Part shown: piece by piece, positions 10,473 to 22,559 of the stretch
How the letters are laid out: every line of letters begins with the position of its first letter
Position numbering within the stretch: position 1 is the stretch's first letter
NCBI RefSeq assembly: GCF_020379485.1
Contig: NW_026014857.1
Span: 62,001-126,000, forward strand
Source of the DNA: Brassica napus
Lineage: Eukaryota > Streptophyta > Magnoliopsida > Brassicales > Brassicaceae
Direction of reading: 5' to 3'
DNA: 64,000 nucleotides
Program-made: the position numbers and the translations under genes
The notes under the pieces: model-generated
What the model was told of the DNA's origin: nothing
Database searches by the model: none
What the model saw: only the letters and a program-made list of their open reading frames with translations

Positions 10473-11493
10473 AGAAGCACAGATGGTTGTAAAACTCACT
10501 GGTGTTCTTCTTCTTAACATTGCAAGTACCAGAAGAAGAAGCCAACCGGGTCTAGGCAGTGGCGTGCCTATTCAAGAGGGTGCTCAAACTAAGACAGAGC
10601 ACTCTTGGCTGTGTGAAGAAGAAGGCTACTCTATCAAGGCGGCTTCTATTGTGAGGTGATTGAAGAAGTAGCTGAAGCATCCACAAGCATTCCATCATGG
10701 TGGTGAATTCAGAAGGGTGATTGCAATAAGAGAAGAAGAAGAAGTAAGGATTCAAGTGGTAACTTTGAGAACCACTCCTTATCATCTTAACCAAGGGAGT
10801 AAACCTAATCTCATCTATCTTAATATGTCTTGATAGGTTTATCTCCTGATTATACTATGTGCTTTCCCTAATTCCATTAAGAGTTTATAGCTTCTAGTAG
10901 AATGTCTAGGCTAATTGCACTGAAATTGTTTTGCTGTTGCATTGTCTTGGGTGTGGTCATAAACTTGAATCATCATGAATGTGTTGTAGAATTGAGTAGA
11001 ATGTCTCTGCTACTTGCATCATGATTAATAAGTTATTTTGCATACATAAGCATATCTCATACTGTCTAAGTTCAATCCTAGTGTTATCTGATGCTATTGC
11101 CTATGTTTAATCCATCAATGAAAGTCTTGCATCAATTAGAAATTGTCTAAGTTGCTTGCATCATTGGTTCTGATTGAAACTGTTGTGCATAGCTTTAATA
11201 TTAATCATGGATTGAACCTGTTGCATTCATATAGCTAATGATTTAAGATTGTGCATTCATGTAGTAATGCATTTAAAAATGAGCCTAAATTTCAAATGTA
11301 CTGATGTAAGCTTGCATTGCATTTAGAGAACTTAATAATCATAATAACCTAGGATGTCAATGTAGTGTCTAGAACTTGCATTGTCATTGTTAGAGATTGA
11401 AATCTACTTGTCTTGACTCAGTCCAGTTCTGAGTGTTGCTATGCCATAGTTAAATCCATCAGTGATGTCTTATAAGCATTTAGAAGTATGTCT
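10473..11493 (+). other. X1 internal region, first part, no gene
   Basis: Non-coding internal sequence of the X family in plus orientation. It matches X2 (about 54050-54595) and, reversed, D (20194-21080). 10711-11493 is the right arm of the inverted repeat with 8008-8790. No ORF with a recognisable domain is present. It ends with tgtct, the target duplication of D. Confidence 0.8.
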
Positions 11494-12512
11494 TGAGATT
11501 TTTATAAGGATTCACTCAAGGTGTGTGTGAGAAAGTGTTTAGGAGAGTTTATGTGAACAGATTTGAGACTTAGGAGTATGGGGAGAGATTTAGAGTATGA
11601 AAGAGACTAGGTAACAAGATTAAAGAGACTGAGAGATTTAGAGAATAGATTAGAGACTTAGTATCAAGAACAGACTTTCATAGAACATGAAGGAGAAGGG
11701 TTTCCCCCCTTACTCACTTAAGAGATTACAAAACGTCCATACATCAGTTTATATAAGCTTTCACAATCTGAAACTCATAAACCTAAATATGATGGCTCTA
11801 AAGGACTTTGGGAAATGAATGGCTTGGATGTATCTTTGGATCTGGTCAAGGCTGGCTGAATGGTGATTGGTTCTCCCTTGCTGGCGCCTGATTGCTTTAC
11901 TTAAAGCTCCATGTATCTTCCCTCTCCTTTGGCCAGATACATGATCTCTTCTTTGCCTTTACTTTACAGCTCACGCCAGCTTGCACATTTGAATTTGAAT
12001 AGGCTGTATGGATAAGAAACCTTATCCATAAACGGTCAAGAGAGCACAACACCTTCCTGGGTACTTCCTAAAGCATCTCGGACAGTATATGCCTTTAGGA
12101 TCATTGCTCTCTTTCCCGTTTGTTCCCTAAGCCTTCTTCATGCCTTGCATCACAAGTCTTCATCAGCTGAGTGTACGGATTAGGGTTGCATTTCTCACAT
12201 TGCGCCCTATCTTTGCACAACTCCAAAACATCCCAAGACTTGATAGAAACTCTTTTGGATCGACCATGTCCTTACCGGGCCGTACCATCCGTACAGCCGG
12301 CCGTACATGGCCGTCCCTATCTTTGCACCATCAACCTTTCTCTCCTAAACTCATCCAAAGGCTACTCCACTTCTATCTGAACTCTTCTTAGCCATTGTCC
12401 CAACCTTGTATCAGCTTCTCATCACTTTCTGAAGCTTCATAAAACTCTTCTCAAGATCTTCAAGAGCTTGCCCTATTTATGCACAAGCTCCATTCTTCTC
12501 TTCATTTCAACA
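11494..12512 (-). repeat. 3' LTR of D (1019 bp)
   Basis: On the minus strand it runs from TGTTGAAATG to AAATCTCA. A TATATAA box lies at plus 11749-11755. A GTACGG cluster lies at about 12279-12313. Repeats of the type gccctat..tttgcac occur in the U3 part. Confidence 0.9.
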
Positions 12513-12584
12513 CTCCCCCTCAAGCTTGACTCTAGGAGATCCTAAGTCAAGCTTGGAACCCTGAAGAGTCTCCCTCATTAAAAA

Positions 12585-12623
12585 CCTTACAAGGAAAACC
12601 GATTGGGACAAAACCTTGCGAGG
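12585..12623 (-). other. conserved 3' hairpin of D
   Basis: In the sense strand the stem cctcgcaagg / ccttgtaagg (one mismatch, one G-U) encloses cccaatcgg. It lies 72 nt from the 3' LTR, as in the coding elements, although D has no coding sequence. Confidence 0.72.
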
Positions 12624-14019
12624 GAAAAAGAGTAGAGCTCTCCAAAGCCTAGGGATTGGCCAGTGAGCTCTTGTGCCTTAGAACCAATGTGGTTGGACAC
12701 AAGAAGCTCTGGATCACGGCCTAATAGGTGCAGCAACTCTTTACAGCTTTGCGCACACTTCACACTTCAGCTTCATCTCTTCATGGAACCAGTTTGAAGT
12801 CTCCCCCTCTCAACTGACTTCACAGCCATCTTAGAGAAGCTAGGGCACGACCAGATCATCTTCAAAACACCAGTGAGGCTGATCAACACTTCACACACGG
12901 CTTGCCTTCTTCATCGACCAGGTTTGGAATCTCCCCCTCTCAACAGACTTCACAGCCTCTTTAGAGAAGCTAAGAGATTACCCGGAACTGTTTAATGAGG
13001 CATCAAGCAATGGTACCTGATACATTATTCCAATGGTGCATCAGTACCTATCAACACCAAGAAAATGAATATCTTGCATCCCAATTGATGCACACAATCT
13101 CACAATTCAATCATAATCATTTTAAGTATCTTTTCACGCACAAGCAATGAATAAGATGAATGAAGAAGATTTGAAGAAAGAGTTTAAAAGTCTAAGGGAA
13201 CTTCCCTTGTGTTTTTGTGAGTTTCCTAACTCGTCCAATGCACCATCTTCATGGCATCATCAACTTCTTGGGAAGGCAGAATGGATTCATCAGCTTCTCC
13301 TCAATCACCTCTCTCATTGAAGCCGCATTGATGGAGAGCCTTCTTCCTCACTCGCCAAGACTGCTCTGAACAGCCTCTTGCCTAGACACGCCACTGACTT
13401 GGCCCGGTTGATGATCCTTTGTAGAAGCCTTTGCAAAGACTTGTTACTGACCATGGATCATATGCATTAAGACTCCCCCTCAAGCTTAGAACCTAGACTA
13501 GAAGGAGCTAAGCTTGTGATGATCCTATGCATCTCCATGGTCTAATAACTATCATCTTTCATGATAACTTTCTTCTTGTGAGTTTACTCTCTTCCTTAAC
13601 CAGGAACTAGGGTGTTTGAATTACCATAGAGAGTCTCACAAGACACACCTCTCATTGCATAATGACCCATGCTACACTTCCTGTAGACTAAGGACTAGAT
13701 ATGTCCAATGGTATTATGCAATAGCCATCTCTCATTGCATACTTAATCACACTACACTTCCTGTAGATTATGGACTAACATGTCCTAGTGATGATATGCA
13801 ATGGCACAAGACCTTTGTCTTTACATTTTTGGTTGTTGGCGAGTTACATGTATCACATTCCTTGTGTACCTAACACCACCACAACTCAATGCAAGATCAG
13901 ATCATCCCATTGGGATCAAACCAAGATTATCCATCCTGTTTGATCACCAATGCCACAATAATATATGATACTTGAAACAAGCTAGACAATCAAGACAATC
14001 AAGCAAAAACAATCAATTC

Positions 14020-14021
<2 letters not shown>

Positions 14022-14063
<42 letters not shown>
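14022..14063 (-). repeat. T42 homopolymer (A42 in element sense)
   Basis: A pure run of 42 T interrupts the D internal region. The same position in X1 (about 23755-23762) has only seven A. It is either a slippage expansion or an assembly artefact. Confidence 0.85.
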
Positions 14064-14067
<4 letters not shown>

Positions 14068-14421
14068 GCAACAATAGATGAATGCATTAGGTTACACACT
14101 AACCATATGAATGAACCAGATTCAATCTAAATGAACACAAGACTAGATGATACTTATGCAATCAAGGCAATAAGTGTGACTCAATTCATGCTTATGCTCA
14201 CTAGTTTTATCACAGCCAATGATTCAAGTAGCTTAGACATACTTCTAAATGCTTATAAGACATCACTGATGGATTTAACTATGGCATAGCAACACTCAGA
14301 ACTGGACTGAGTCAAGACAAGTAGATTTCAATCTCTAACAATGACAATACAAGTTCTAGACATTACATTGACATCCTAGGTTATTATGATTATTAAGTTC
14401 TCTAAATGCAATGCAAGCTTA

Positions 14422-14965
14422 TATTAGATTTTGTGATTTAAAGAGTGATTAAGTTTAATCTGAGAATTAAAGAGATTGGAGATTAAGAACAAGAGAGAGA
14501 GAGACTCAAAACTCATTACCTTGATTAATGACATGAGTTTACAATATATAGAGAGGCGACATTAGAGACTAGGGTTTAGGAAGCTACACTATTACAAGAG
14601 ATAAGCTTTTGCTTTAATTCAAATGATCCAATAAGCTTCCTCCTTAAGGATAAGGTTCCTTTTGCTTTATGCCAACCGTGGACAGGCTGTCATGTGCGCT
14701 CCCTTCTTCCTTTTGCAACAGCCTGATCAGATAAGGGTAAGCAAGGCTTCTTCTCAACACACAAAGTTACCTAAGTAACTTTGGTTCACCGGGGTCAAGT
14801 TACCTTGCCCAATCTGTACGGCCTAGTACGGCTTCTGTACGGCCTTGCCCAATCCTCTCCCAACTCCATCTCCCTTAGTTCCTCAAGTCATCTCTTCTCT
14901 TATACTGAACTCATCTTAACACTCTTCATCACTTCATCTCAACACTTTATTCTCTCATCTCAACA
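14422..14965 (-). repeat. 3' LTR of F (544 bp)
   Basis: On the minus strand it starts TGTTGAGATGAG after the polypurine tract and ends ...AATATA. Three GTACGG sites lie at about 14814-14844. Confidence 0.9.
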
Positions 14966-15034
14966 CTCCCCCTCAAGCTTGACCATTTGGAACAAGTCAA
15001 GCTTGGAAGAACCATGAGATCTCCCTCATTAAAA

Positions 15035-15075
15035 CCTCATTAAGGAAAACCCATTGGGACAAAACCTTAATGAGG
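15035..15075 (-). other. conserved 3' hairpin of F
   Basis: A perfect 11-bp stem cctcattaagg / ccttaatgagg encloses cccattggg. It begins 37 nt after the RNase H stop codon (15113) and ends 69 nt before the 3' LTR. Confidence 0.82.
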
Positions 15076-15112
15076 AAAGAGTAGAGATCACATGATCAGG
15101 AGAGTGTATAGA

Positions 15113-18100
15113 CTAGTCCTTAGGCGAGAGATCAATGAGTCCTAACCTGATGTGTATGGACTCCATTGTCTTTTGCCTTGCTGCCTTTGTGAACACATCT
15201 GCTAACTGATCCTCACTCCGAGTATAACAAGGTAGAATCACCCCAAGAATCATCATCTGCCTCACCTTGTGACAATCAACCTCAATGTGCTTTGTTCTCT
15301 CATGGAACACAGAATTAGATGCAATGTGGATAGCTGCTTGATTATCACAATGCATTGTCATTGGCGTTGCTTGAATAATCTCCAGATGCTTCAAAATCCC
15401 TTTCATCCACACTAGCTCATTTGTAAGCTTCAGCATTGCTCTATACTCGGCCTCAGCACTGGAGCACGACACTACCTTCTGCTTCTTACTCTTCCAAGTG
15501 ACCAAGTTACCACCAATGAATGTACAATAGCCTATGGTTGATCTTCTGTCTGCTCGGTCTCCAGCCCAATCTGCATCACAGTAGCCTACAACCTCAGTAC
15601 TCTTGTTACATCCCATCCATACTACAAGACCAGTAGTTCCATTCAGATACATCAAGATCCTTTACACCATCCGCCAATGGTGCTCCTTAGGAACTTGCAT
15701 GTGTTGACTGACTTGATTCACCGCAAAACACACATCAGGTCTAGTAATGGTAAGATAAATCAACTTTCCCACCAGCTTCCTATATAGCTTAGGATCATGG
15801 AACGGCTTGCTATCCTCAACCTCCCCCTCACGTGGAACCTTGTAACCATCCTCCATTGGCATCTTGGCTGTCTTTCCTCCATAGGCATCTGCTCCCTTCA
15901 AGAGATCAATCACATACTTCCTTTGGGACATAAACAAACCTTCCTATATCTGCATATCTCAATCCCAAGAAAATACTTCATTTCTCCCAAGTCTTTAATC
16001 TCAAAGCTTGCCTTGAGATACTCCTTTGTAGCCTTGATGCCTTCCTTATCACTGCCTGTGATGATGATATCATCCACATACACAAGCAACACCACAATAC
16101 CAGATGAGGTGGTTAGGGTAAAGAGAGTGTGATCCAATTCTGACTTTCTGAACCCTCTCCCATTCAGTGTAGTACTCAACTTGTTGTACCACGCCATTGG
16201 AGACTGCTTGAGACCATAGATAGCTTTCCTCAACCTCAACACATTACCCTTCTTTACTAGATGTTCAAGACCTGGTGGTGGATGCATGTATACTTCATCT
16301 TCCAACTCTCCTTGAAGGAATGCATTCTTCACATCCATTTGCCACAAATCCCACTCAAGATTCACAGCTAAAGATAATACAATCCTGATAGTATGAAGTT
16401 TAGCCACAGGAGCAAAGGTCTCAACATAGTCCTCACCATATGTCTGAGTAAATCCTCTTGCCACCAACCTAGACTTGCGCCTCTCTATTCTCCCATCAGG
16501 ATGAAACTTGATTGTGAACACCCATTTACTAGTCACTGCCTTCTTCCCTTTAGGCAGCTCACTCTCATACCACGTTTCATTCTTAATCATGGCTCCGGAC
16601 TCATCAGCAACTGAATCTCTCCACTCCTTTAAAGCCATAGCTTCTTCATATGTCCTTGGAATATAGCTCTCATCCAAGCTTACTGTGAAGGCTGTATGCT
16701 CGTCCGGAAACTCTGCAAAGGAACACATAGCTTGAGAAGGATGCTCCACAGCCTGGGCATTGTAGTACACTCTCGTGTTTACCCAGTTGGAAGCATCTCT
16801 CTTCACCCTTGTGCTCCTCCTTAGCTCCTGAACTTGTTCTTCTTGTGGCTCTTGCCCATCTTCACTTGATTGAGCACCACTCTCATTTGACCCATTAGGA
16901 TCTCCTTCCCACTCTCCACTCTCATCTGAGCCAGTAGACTCTCTTTGCCCATCTCCACTAGACTGAGCACCACTCTCTACTTCCTGTGTCACCTCTTGAT
17001 TATGCTGGCCTGAATCTTCTTGATTTTGCACTTGCTCATGAGATTCAGTTCCATTCCCCCTCTCATGATCAAGAGGAGTGTTCTTTCAGCTTCACTAGTC
17101 GGATTGGAAGACTCTCTTCTTCCAGATTCCTGATCCTGGGAAAACCCTATCCCTACCTTCTCCAACAGCACCCTCAGTGTTGTTGCTCTATCAGATGGGG
17201 CTTGAGACAAATCCTTCAGATTTTCCCACTCCTTTTCTTCATAATACCCTTTTGATTCAATAAACTTCACTTCTCTAGATACCATCACTCTCCTTGCTTC
17301 AGGATCATAGCACTTGTATCCCTTCTGAGTGATAGAGTATCCAATGAACATAGCCTTAGTACTCTTTGCCTCCAGCTTGTTTCTCTGTTCTCCTGGAGTC
17401 ATGACATAGCATACACACCCAAATACTCGTAGGTGATCAATAAAAGGCTTGCTCTTATTCAGCACCTCAAATGGAGACAGATTCTTCAGTATCTTGGTTG
17501 GGACCCGGTTGATGAGATAGCAAGCAGTCTGTACAGCATCTCCCCAAAAACGTTTTGGGACATTTGCATGAAACATCATCGACCTAGCAACCTCCATCAA
17601 GTGCCTATTCTTCCTCTCAGCTACACCATTCTGCTGTGGTGTGTAGGGACAACTGGTCTGATGCACAATCCCATGCTTGGCTAGATGACTCTTAAAGGCA
17701 TTGCTGATGTATTCACCTCCGTTGTCTGATCTCAGTACCTTCACAGTGGCATTGTATTGATTAGATACATATGCTTGGAAGTTCATAAAAGCTTCTAGCA
17801 CCCTATCTTTAGATGGAAGCAATGTGAGCCATGTATACTTAGACTTCTCATCAATGAATGTCACAAAGTATTTATGGCTGTCTCTAGACATGCATGGAGC
17901 GGTCCACACATCCGAGTGAACTAGATCAAAGCAATGCTCATAAGTAGTCTCAGATGTTGGGAAAACAGTCCTACAATGCTTTCCTAATATGCATGCTTCA
18001 CAATTCAACTGATTGAATGACATATTAGGGATTATCAATTCAATGGCACGAGCATGAGGATGTCCTAATCTAGCATGCCAAGTAATACTATCAATCTTCT

Positions 18101-19372
18101 CAGCAGTACTACTCAAGCAAATAGAATCAAAGGGATTAGAGGTCTTAGCCAAGTCAAGGTGATATAGCTGATTCTTGCTGTCTCCTCTGCCAATGACTCT
18201 CCCAGTCTTCAAATCTTGAAACTCAACTTCATCAGGTCTGAATACTACTTGACAATCAAGATCAATGGTAGCTTTCTTCACAGATAATAGATTTGAAGTG
18301 AACTGAGGCATGTAGAAGGCAGTCGTGTCCTTCTCAAACAGTTTTAGCTTTCCCACTCCTTCTATTGGGATCATGGCACCATTAGCTATCATAACACTCC
18401 CTGTTGCAGCCTTGATCTCACTTATAAGCCTCCTATCACTGATCATATGATGACTTGCTCCAGAATCAATCACAATGGGTTTAGAAGCTCCGGATTGTAT
18501 AGCATGCTTCCTGCTTGCTGCTAAGGCTTGTACTTGTTCCATGAACACTCTCCATTCCTTCCTGGTGATGCGATCATCAGCTCCACTCCCTTTCTCCTGC
18601 TCTTTTAACACCCCACTGTCTTCTACTGATTCCCCCATGTAGGCTGAGTAAGAACACTCTCCCACAACTCTCTTCTGCACCTCCTCTTCTTCCGGAAGCC
18701 CTCACTCCTACTCCCGGTTAGCCTCCATGAGCTCTCACTCCTACTCATGGTTAGCTTCTGGAAGCTCTCACTCCTACTCCCAGTTGGCTTCCATGAGCTC
18801 TCACTCCTACTCATGGTTAGCCTCTCATCATCTCTCATTATCTCATACGCCCTTCTTATAAGCACACAGACCTCTTCCATTTCCGAAAGCTGTTCCCCTC
18901 TTAGAACCATCTCCACCAGCCACCCATATGATGACTCCATGCTCGCCAAGAGCTTCAAGACCGTCGTTTGCTCTTGTGTAGTATCCCCATCCACATGGGA
19001 TCTCAACCCTTGTAGTTCAACCCACAAATGTTGCAGCTTCCTCACATGGTTATTAAACCCCTCTCTTCCTGGTTTAACTTCACTAATCACCTTCTTGACT
19101 TCATACACTCTCCTAAGACTAATCTTGTTCTCATAAACATCTTCAATCTTTTCAAGCAGTGTACTTTCTTCAAGACTAAAGCAATTTCCACTTGTTTCTC
19201 TTGCTGTCTGATCTTTCTCAGTAGCTTTACCCTTCAAAGACTCTTCCTTCTCATGGTTTCTCCAGACTCCACAACTTTTCAGAGTTGTTTTCATTTGTGA
19301 GAACCACCCCCACTCATTCCCTCTCTCTTTCTTCTCTTCACGCCTTGTTGTATCAGATTGAAGCAGCTCCAT
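15113..19372 (-). pseudogene. copia F gag-pol polyprotein with three frameshifts and one stop
   Basis: The frame starts at ATG 19372 (gag). Order: gag; serine-rich 15-residue repeats (SRSESSW, SRSESFQ) in place of a zinc knuckle; protease DSGASHHM; integrase (HARLGHPH, CEACILGKHC, HSDVW, RSDNGGEY, AERKNRH); RT (WQMDVKNAFLQG, YVDDIIIT); RNase H (YCDADWAG, SSAEAEY, HCDNQ). Breaks relative to E2: a frameshift near 18670 between gag and protease, a one-base loss near 17070 in the integrase-RT linker, a one-base loss near 15945 after YVDD, and a TAA near 15658 just before RNase H. All catalytic residues remain, so damage is recent. It could not make a full polyprotein. Confidence 0.9.
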
Positions 19373-19631
19373 CTTCTTTAGCTTAGATCTTCCCTCAAAT
19401 GCTTCTAATCTCACACGCCAAGCTTAACCACAAGCTAGACCCCTCTTCTGACCTTGTCAAACACCTAAAGGGACTCTCTTGAATCTAACTCTCCAAAAGA
19501 AACAACAATAGACACAAACTTGACTTTTAAAGAATCTAGCCCTTGAAAAATCTCAAGAACTCTCAAGAACACTCAAGAACACTCAAGAACATTTGGAAAA
19601 ACGAAATCACCCTCTCCTTTTAAATGAACCT

Positions 19632-19644
19632 GGCTCTGATACCA
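19632..19644 (-). promoter_or_regulatory. primer binding site of F
   Basis: The minus strand reads TGGTATCAGAGCC next to the 5' LTR; initiator tRNA-Met type. Confidence 0.88.
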
Positions 19645-20188
19645 TATTAGATTTTGTGATTTAAAGAGTGATTAAGTTTAATCTGAGAATTAAAGAGATT
19701 GGAGATTAAGAACAAGAGAGAGAGAGACTCAAAACTCGTTACCTTGATTAATGACATGAGTTTACAATATATAGAGAGGCGACATTAGAGACTAGGTTTT
19801 AGGAAACTACACTATTACAAGAGATACACTTTTGCTTTAATTCAAATGATCCAATAAGCTTCCTCCTTAAGGATAAGGTTCCTTTTGCTTTATGCCAACC
19901 GTGGACAGGCTGTCATGTGCGCTCCCTTCTTCCTTTTGCAACAGCCTGATCAGATAAGGGTAAGCAAGGCTTCTTCTCAACACACAAAGTTACCTAAGTA
20001 ACTTTGGTTCACCGGGGTCAAGTTACCTTGCCTAATCTGTACGGCCTAGTACGGCTTCTGTACGGCCTTGCCCAATCCTCTCCCAACTCCATCTCCCTTA
20101 GTTCCTCAAGTCATCTCTTCTCTTATACTGAACTCATCTTAACACTCTTCATCACTTCATCTCAACACTTTATTCTCTCATCTCAACA
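19645..20188 (-). repeat. 5' LTR of F (544 bp)
   Basis: Same length as the 3' LTR, with about six substitutions, among them at the agactaggttttagg and gagatacac sites. The GTACGG cluster is at about 20037-20067. Confidence 0.9.
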
Positions 20189-22559
20189 GCTTACATCAGT
20201 ACATTTGAAATTTAGGCTTATTTTTAAATGCATTACTACATGAATGCACAATCTTAAATCATTAGCTATATGAATGCAACAAGTTCAATCCATGATTAAT
20301 ATTAAAGCTATGCACAACAGTTTCAATCAGAACCAATGATGCAAGCAACTTAGACAATTTCTAATTGATGCAAGACTTTCATTGATGGATTAAACATAGG
20401 CAATAGCATCAGATAACACTAGGATTGACCTTAGACAGTATGAGATATGCTTATGTATGCAAAATAACTTATCAATCATGATGCAAGTAGCAGAGACATT
20501 CTACTCAATTCTACAACACATTCATGATTATTCAAGTTTATGATCACACCCAAGACAATGCAATAAACAGACCGTGAGATTCTGGGACTCTAGACATCAC
20601 TTACTATCAATAAGACAATGCAGCAGCAAAACAATTTCAGTGCAATTAGCCTAGACATTCTACTAGAAGCTATAAACTCTTAATGGAATTAGGGAAAACA
20701 CATAGTATAATCAGGAGATAAACCTATCAAGACATATTAAGATAGATGAGATTAGGTTTACTCCCTTGGTTAAGATGATAAGGAGTGGTTCTCAAAGTTA
20801 CCACTTGAATCCTTACTTCTTCTTCTTCTCTTATTGCAATCACCCTTCTGAATTCACCACCATGATGGAATGCTTGTGGATGCTTCAGCTACTTCTTCAA
20901 TCACCTCACAATAGAAGCCGCCTTGATAGAGTAGCCTTCTTCTTCACACAGCCAAGAGTGCTCTATCTTAGTTTGAGCACCCTCTTGAATAGGCACGCCA
21001 CTGCCTAGACCCGGTTGGCTTCTTCTTCTGGTACTTGCAATGTTAAGAAGAAGAACACCAGTGAGTTTTACAACCATCTGTGCTTCTCCCTTCTTGTAAC
21101 ACCTCTCCATTGTACACACAATGGGCATCATTCTTTCTCTTTCAACTCGGATTTGATGATGAACTAGGAACACCTTTTGTGAACCTGAAACATCACTCAA
21201 ACTCTAGCAAAGATAAGACACATTTGCATTGGGATCAATCCTTGACTTCATCAAGTTTGATCACCAATGTCTCAAGCTTTATAGCATTCGATAGAATCAA
21301 GACAATGTCAAGTTCTTATCTATGCAAGCAACCATTCTCTAAATACTAAGCAAGACCTTATCAGATTCAAGTCAAAGTATTTAGGCACTTTTAAACACTC
21401 CTTAATATGCAACTTAGACTTTAATCTAAATGCAACAATACAAGGCAGTATGCATTAATCTTAATCAGTTTCTAACTCATAACAGCAAGCATGATAATAT
21501 AATCTATCATCTTAACAAGACAATTTTAATTTAGAACTGACATTAAGCATTTAACCATTTTCAATCTTATTAATGTCAAACCTTGATTAATAACTTATCA
21601 AGTTTGATTCCTACTATCACAAGCAATGCAACAGATAGACACAAGGCATTATCAAGTTCTATTCTTTGCAAGCTAACTCTCTAAGTACACAGATTCAAGA
21701 CAAGTTACTTAGGCACTCTTAAGAGCTTCTTTACTCAGCACTTAGACATGAATCTAATGCTTCAATGTCAGACAGCCAGCGGATTCATTTCATGAAAAAC
21801 AATCTGGTTTAGACGTCTACTAACTTCCTGACAAGCATCATTATATCCGGGACTACACAGTTCTCAGCATTACTTCAATCAATTTCAGTTCATGAGCACA
21901 TGATTCAAACAATAAGTTTTAATATCTTAGCAAACTCATGACTGAACTAGAGCAATCACTTTATTCTTCAAAACACTAAACAAGCCTTTAAAGCATCCTG
22001 GGATATACACAGCATATCAATCACCACACCACCTCAACATTTCTATACTCAAGCTTTTTAATAAAGAGGGAAAGAGATCCAGCTTACAGCCAAGGAACTT
22101 TTACTAGTTCCTTGAATCTCCATGGTTCATGGCCAGATGTTGAGCTCTTGGTGTCGTATAACACCCCTTCTTCTTTCATGAACCATCCTCTTGAACCCAC
22201 CATGGCTGAGACACCTCCTTTCCTCCCTGTCAAGTCGCCAAAACCAGTCCCAAGTAGAAAGCTGTCACCTTTCTTCTTGAACCACCACTAAGACTCAAGG
22301 ATCTAGCTCTTGAAGAGTGTTGTCAAACCACTTCAAGGCTTTGTTCTTCAGGGTCTCCTTTCTTCAGGTCGAGCTTGATAGGTCAGGATAGAGCACATAC
22401 AGCTTCTCAAGCACCTCGGATGTGTTTATCTTCCTCCTGAAGATGAACAAACGTTAGCTGGACCAAAGAGCTTCTTCTTTGCTTCAAACAGCCATGGAAG
22501 TGGGCTTGAGCTTTGCGGAAGTTAGATACCAGGTTCTGATGAACCTGGCTCTGATACCA
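20189..22559 (-). other. D internal region, 5' half, no gene
   Basis: Non-coding sequence from the target duplication of F to the PBS of D. It is the reverse-strand counterpart of X2 internal sequence (52561-54595). It is built of degenerate blocks around tgcattaatcttaatcag and gatcaa..ttgat motifs at about 300-bp spacing. No ORF with a recognisable domain is present; the frames at 20766 and 21080 are shared by several copies only because the repeat is. Confidence 0.78.
22547..22559 (-). promoter_or_regulatory. primer binding site of D
   Basis: The minus strand reads TGGTATCAGAGCC abutting the 5' LTR, followed by aggttc exactly as in the copia elements. Confidence 0.88.

Larger units (their letters stand above)
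12513..14421 (-). other. D internal region, 3' half, no gene
   Basis: Non-coding. Next to the LTR is the polypurine tract (gagggggag on the minus strand) and the hairpin (12585-12623). Further polypurine-like tracts lie at 12801-12810, 12931-12940 and 13473-13484; the first two are in a duplicated block of about 130 bp that ends in ttagagaagct. A run of 42 T lies at 14022-14063. The small frame at 13616-13873 recurs in X1 only as shared repeat sequence. Confidence 0.78.
14422..20188 (-). mobile_element. Ty1/copia element F, complete but defective
   Basis: Two 544-bp LTRs (14422-14965, 19645-20188), target duplication gctta (14417-14421, 20189-20193), PBS at 19632-19644 and polypurine tract next to the left LTR. 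LTRs differ at about six sites by eye (1.1%). The polyprotein is broken in four places. F is inserted in the non-coding internal region of D. Confidence 0.92.

Noticed and set aside
20766..21349. ORFs of 80-90 codons conserved between D, X1 and X2 as possible X-family proteins
   Set aside because: They appear on both strands with indels between copies; conservation is at the DNA level of a repeat.
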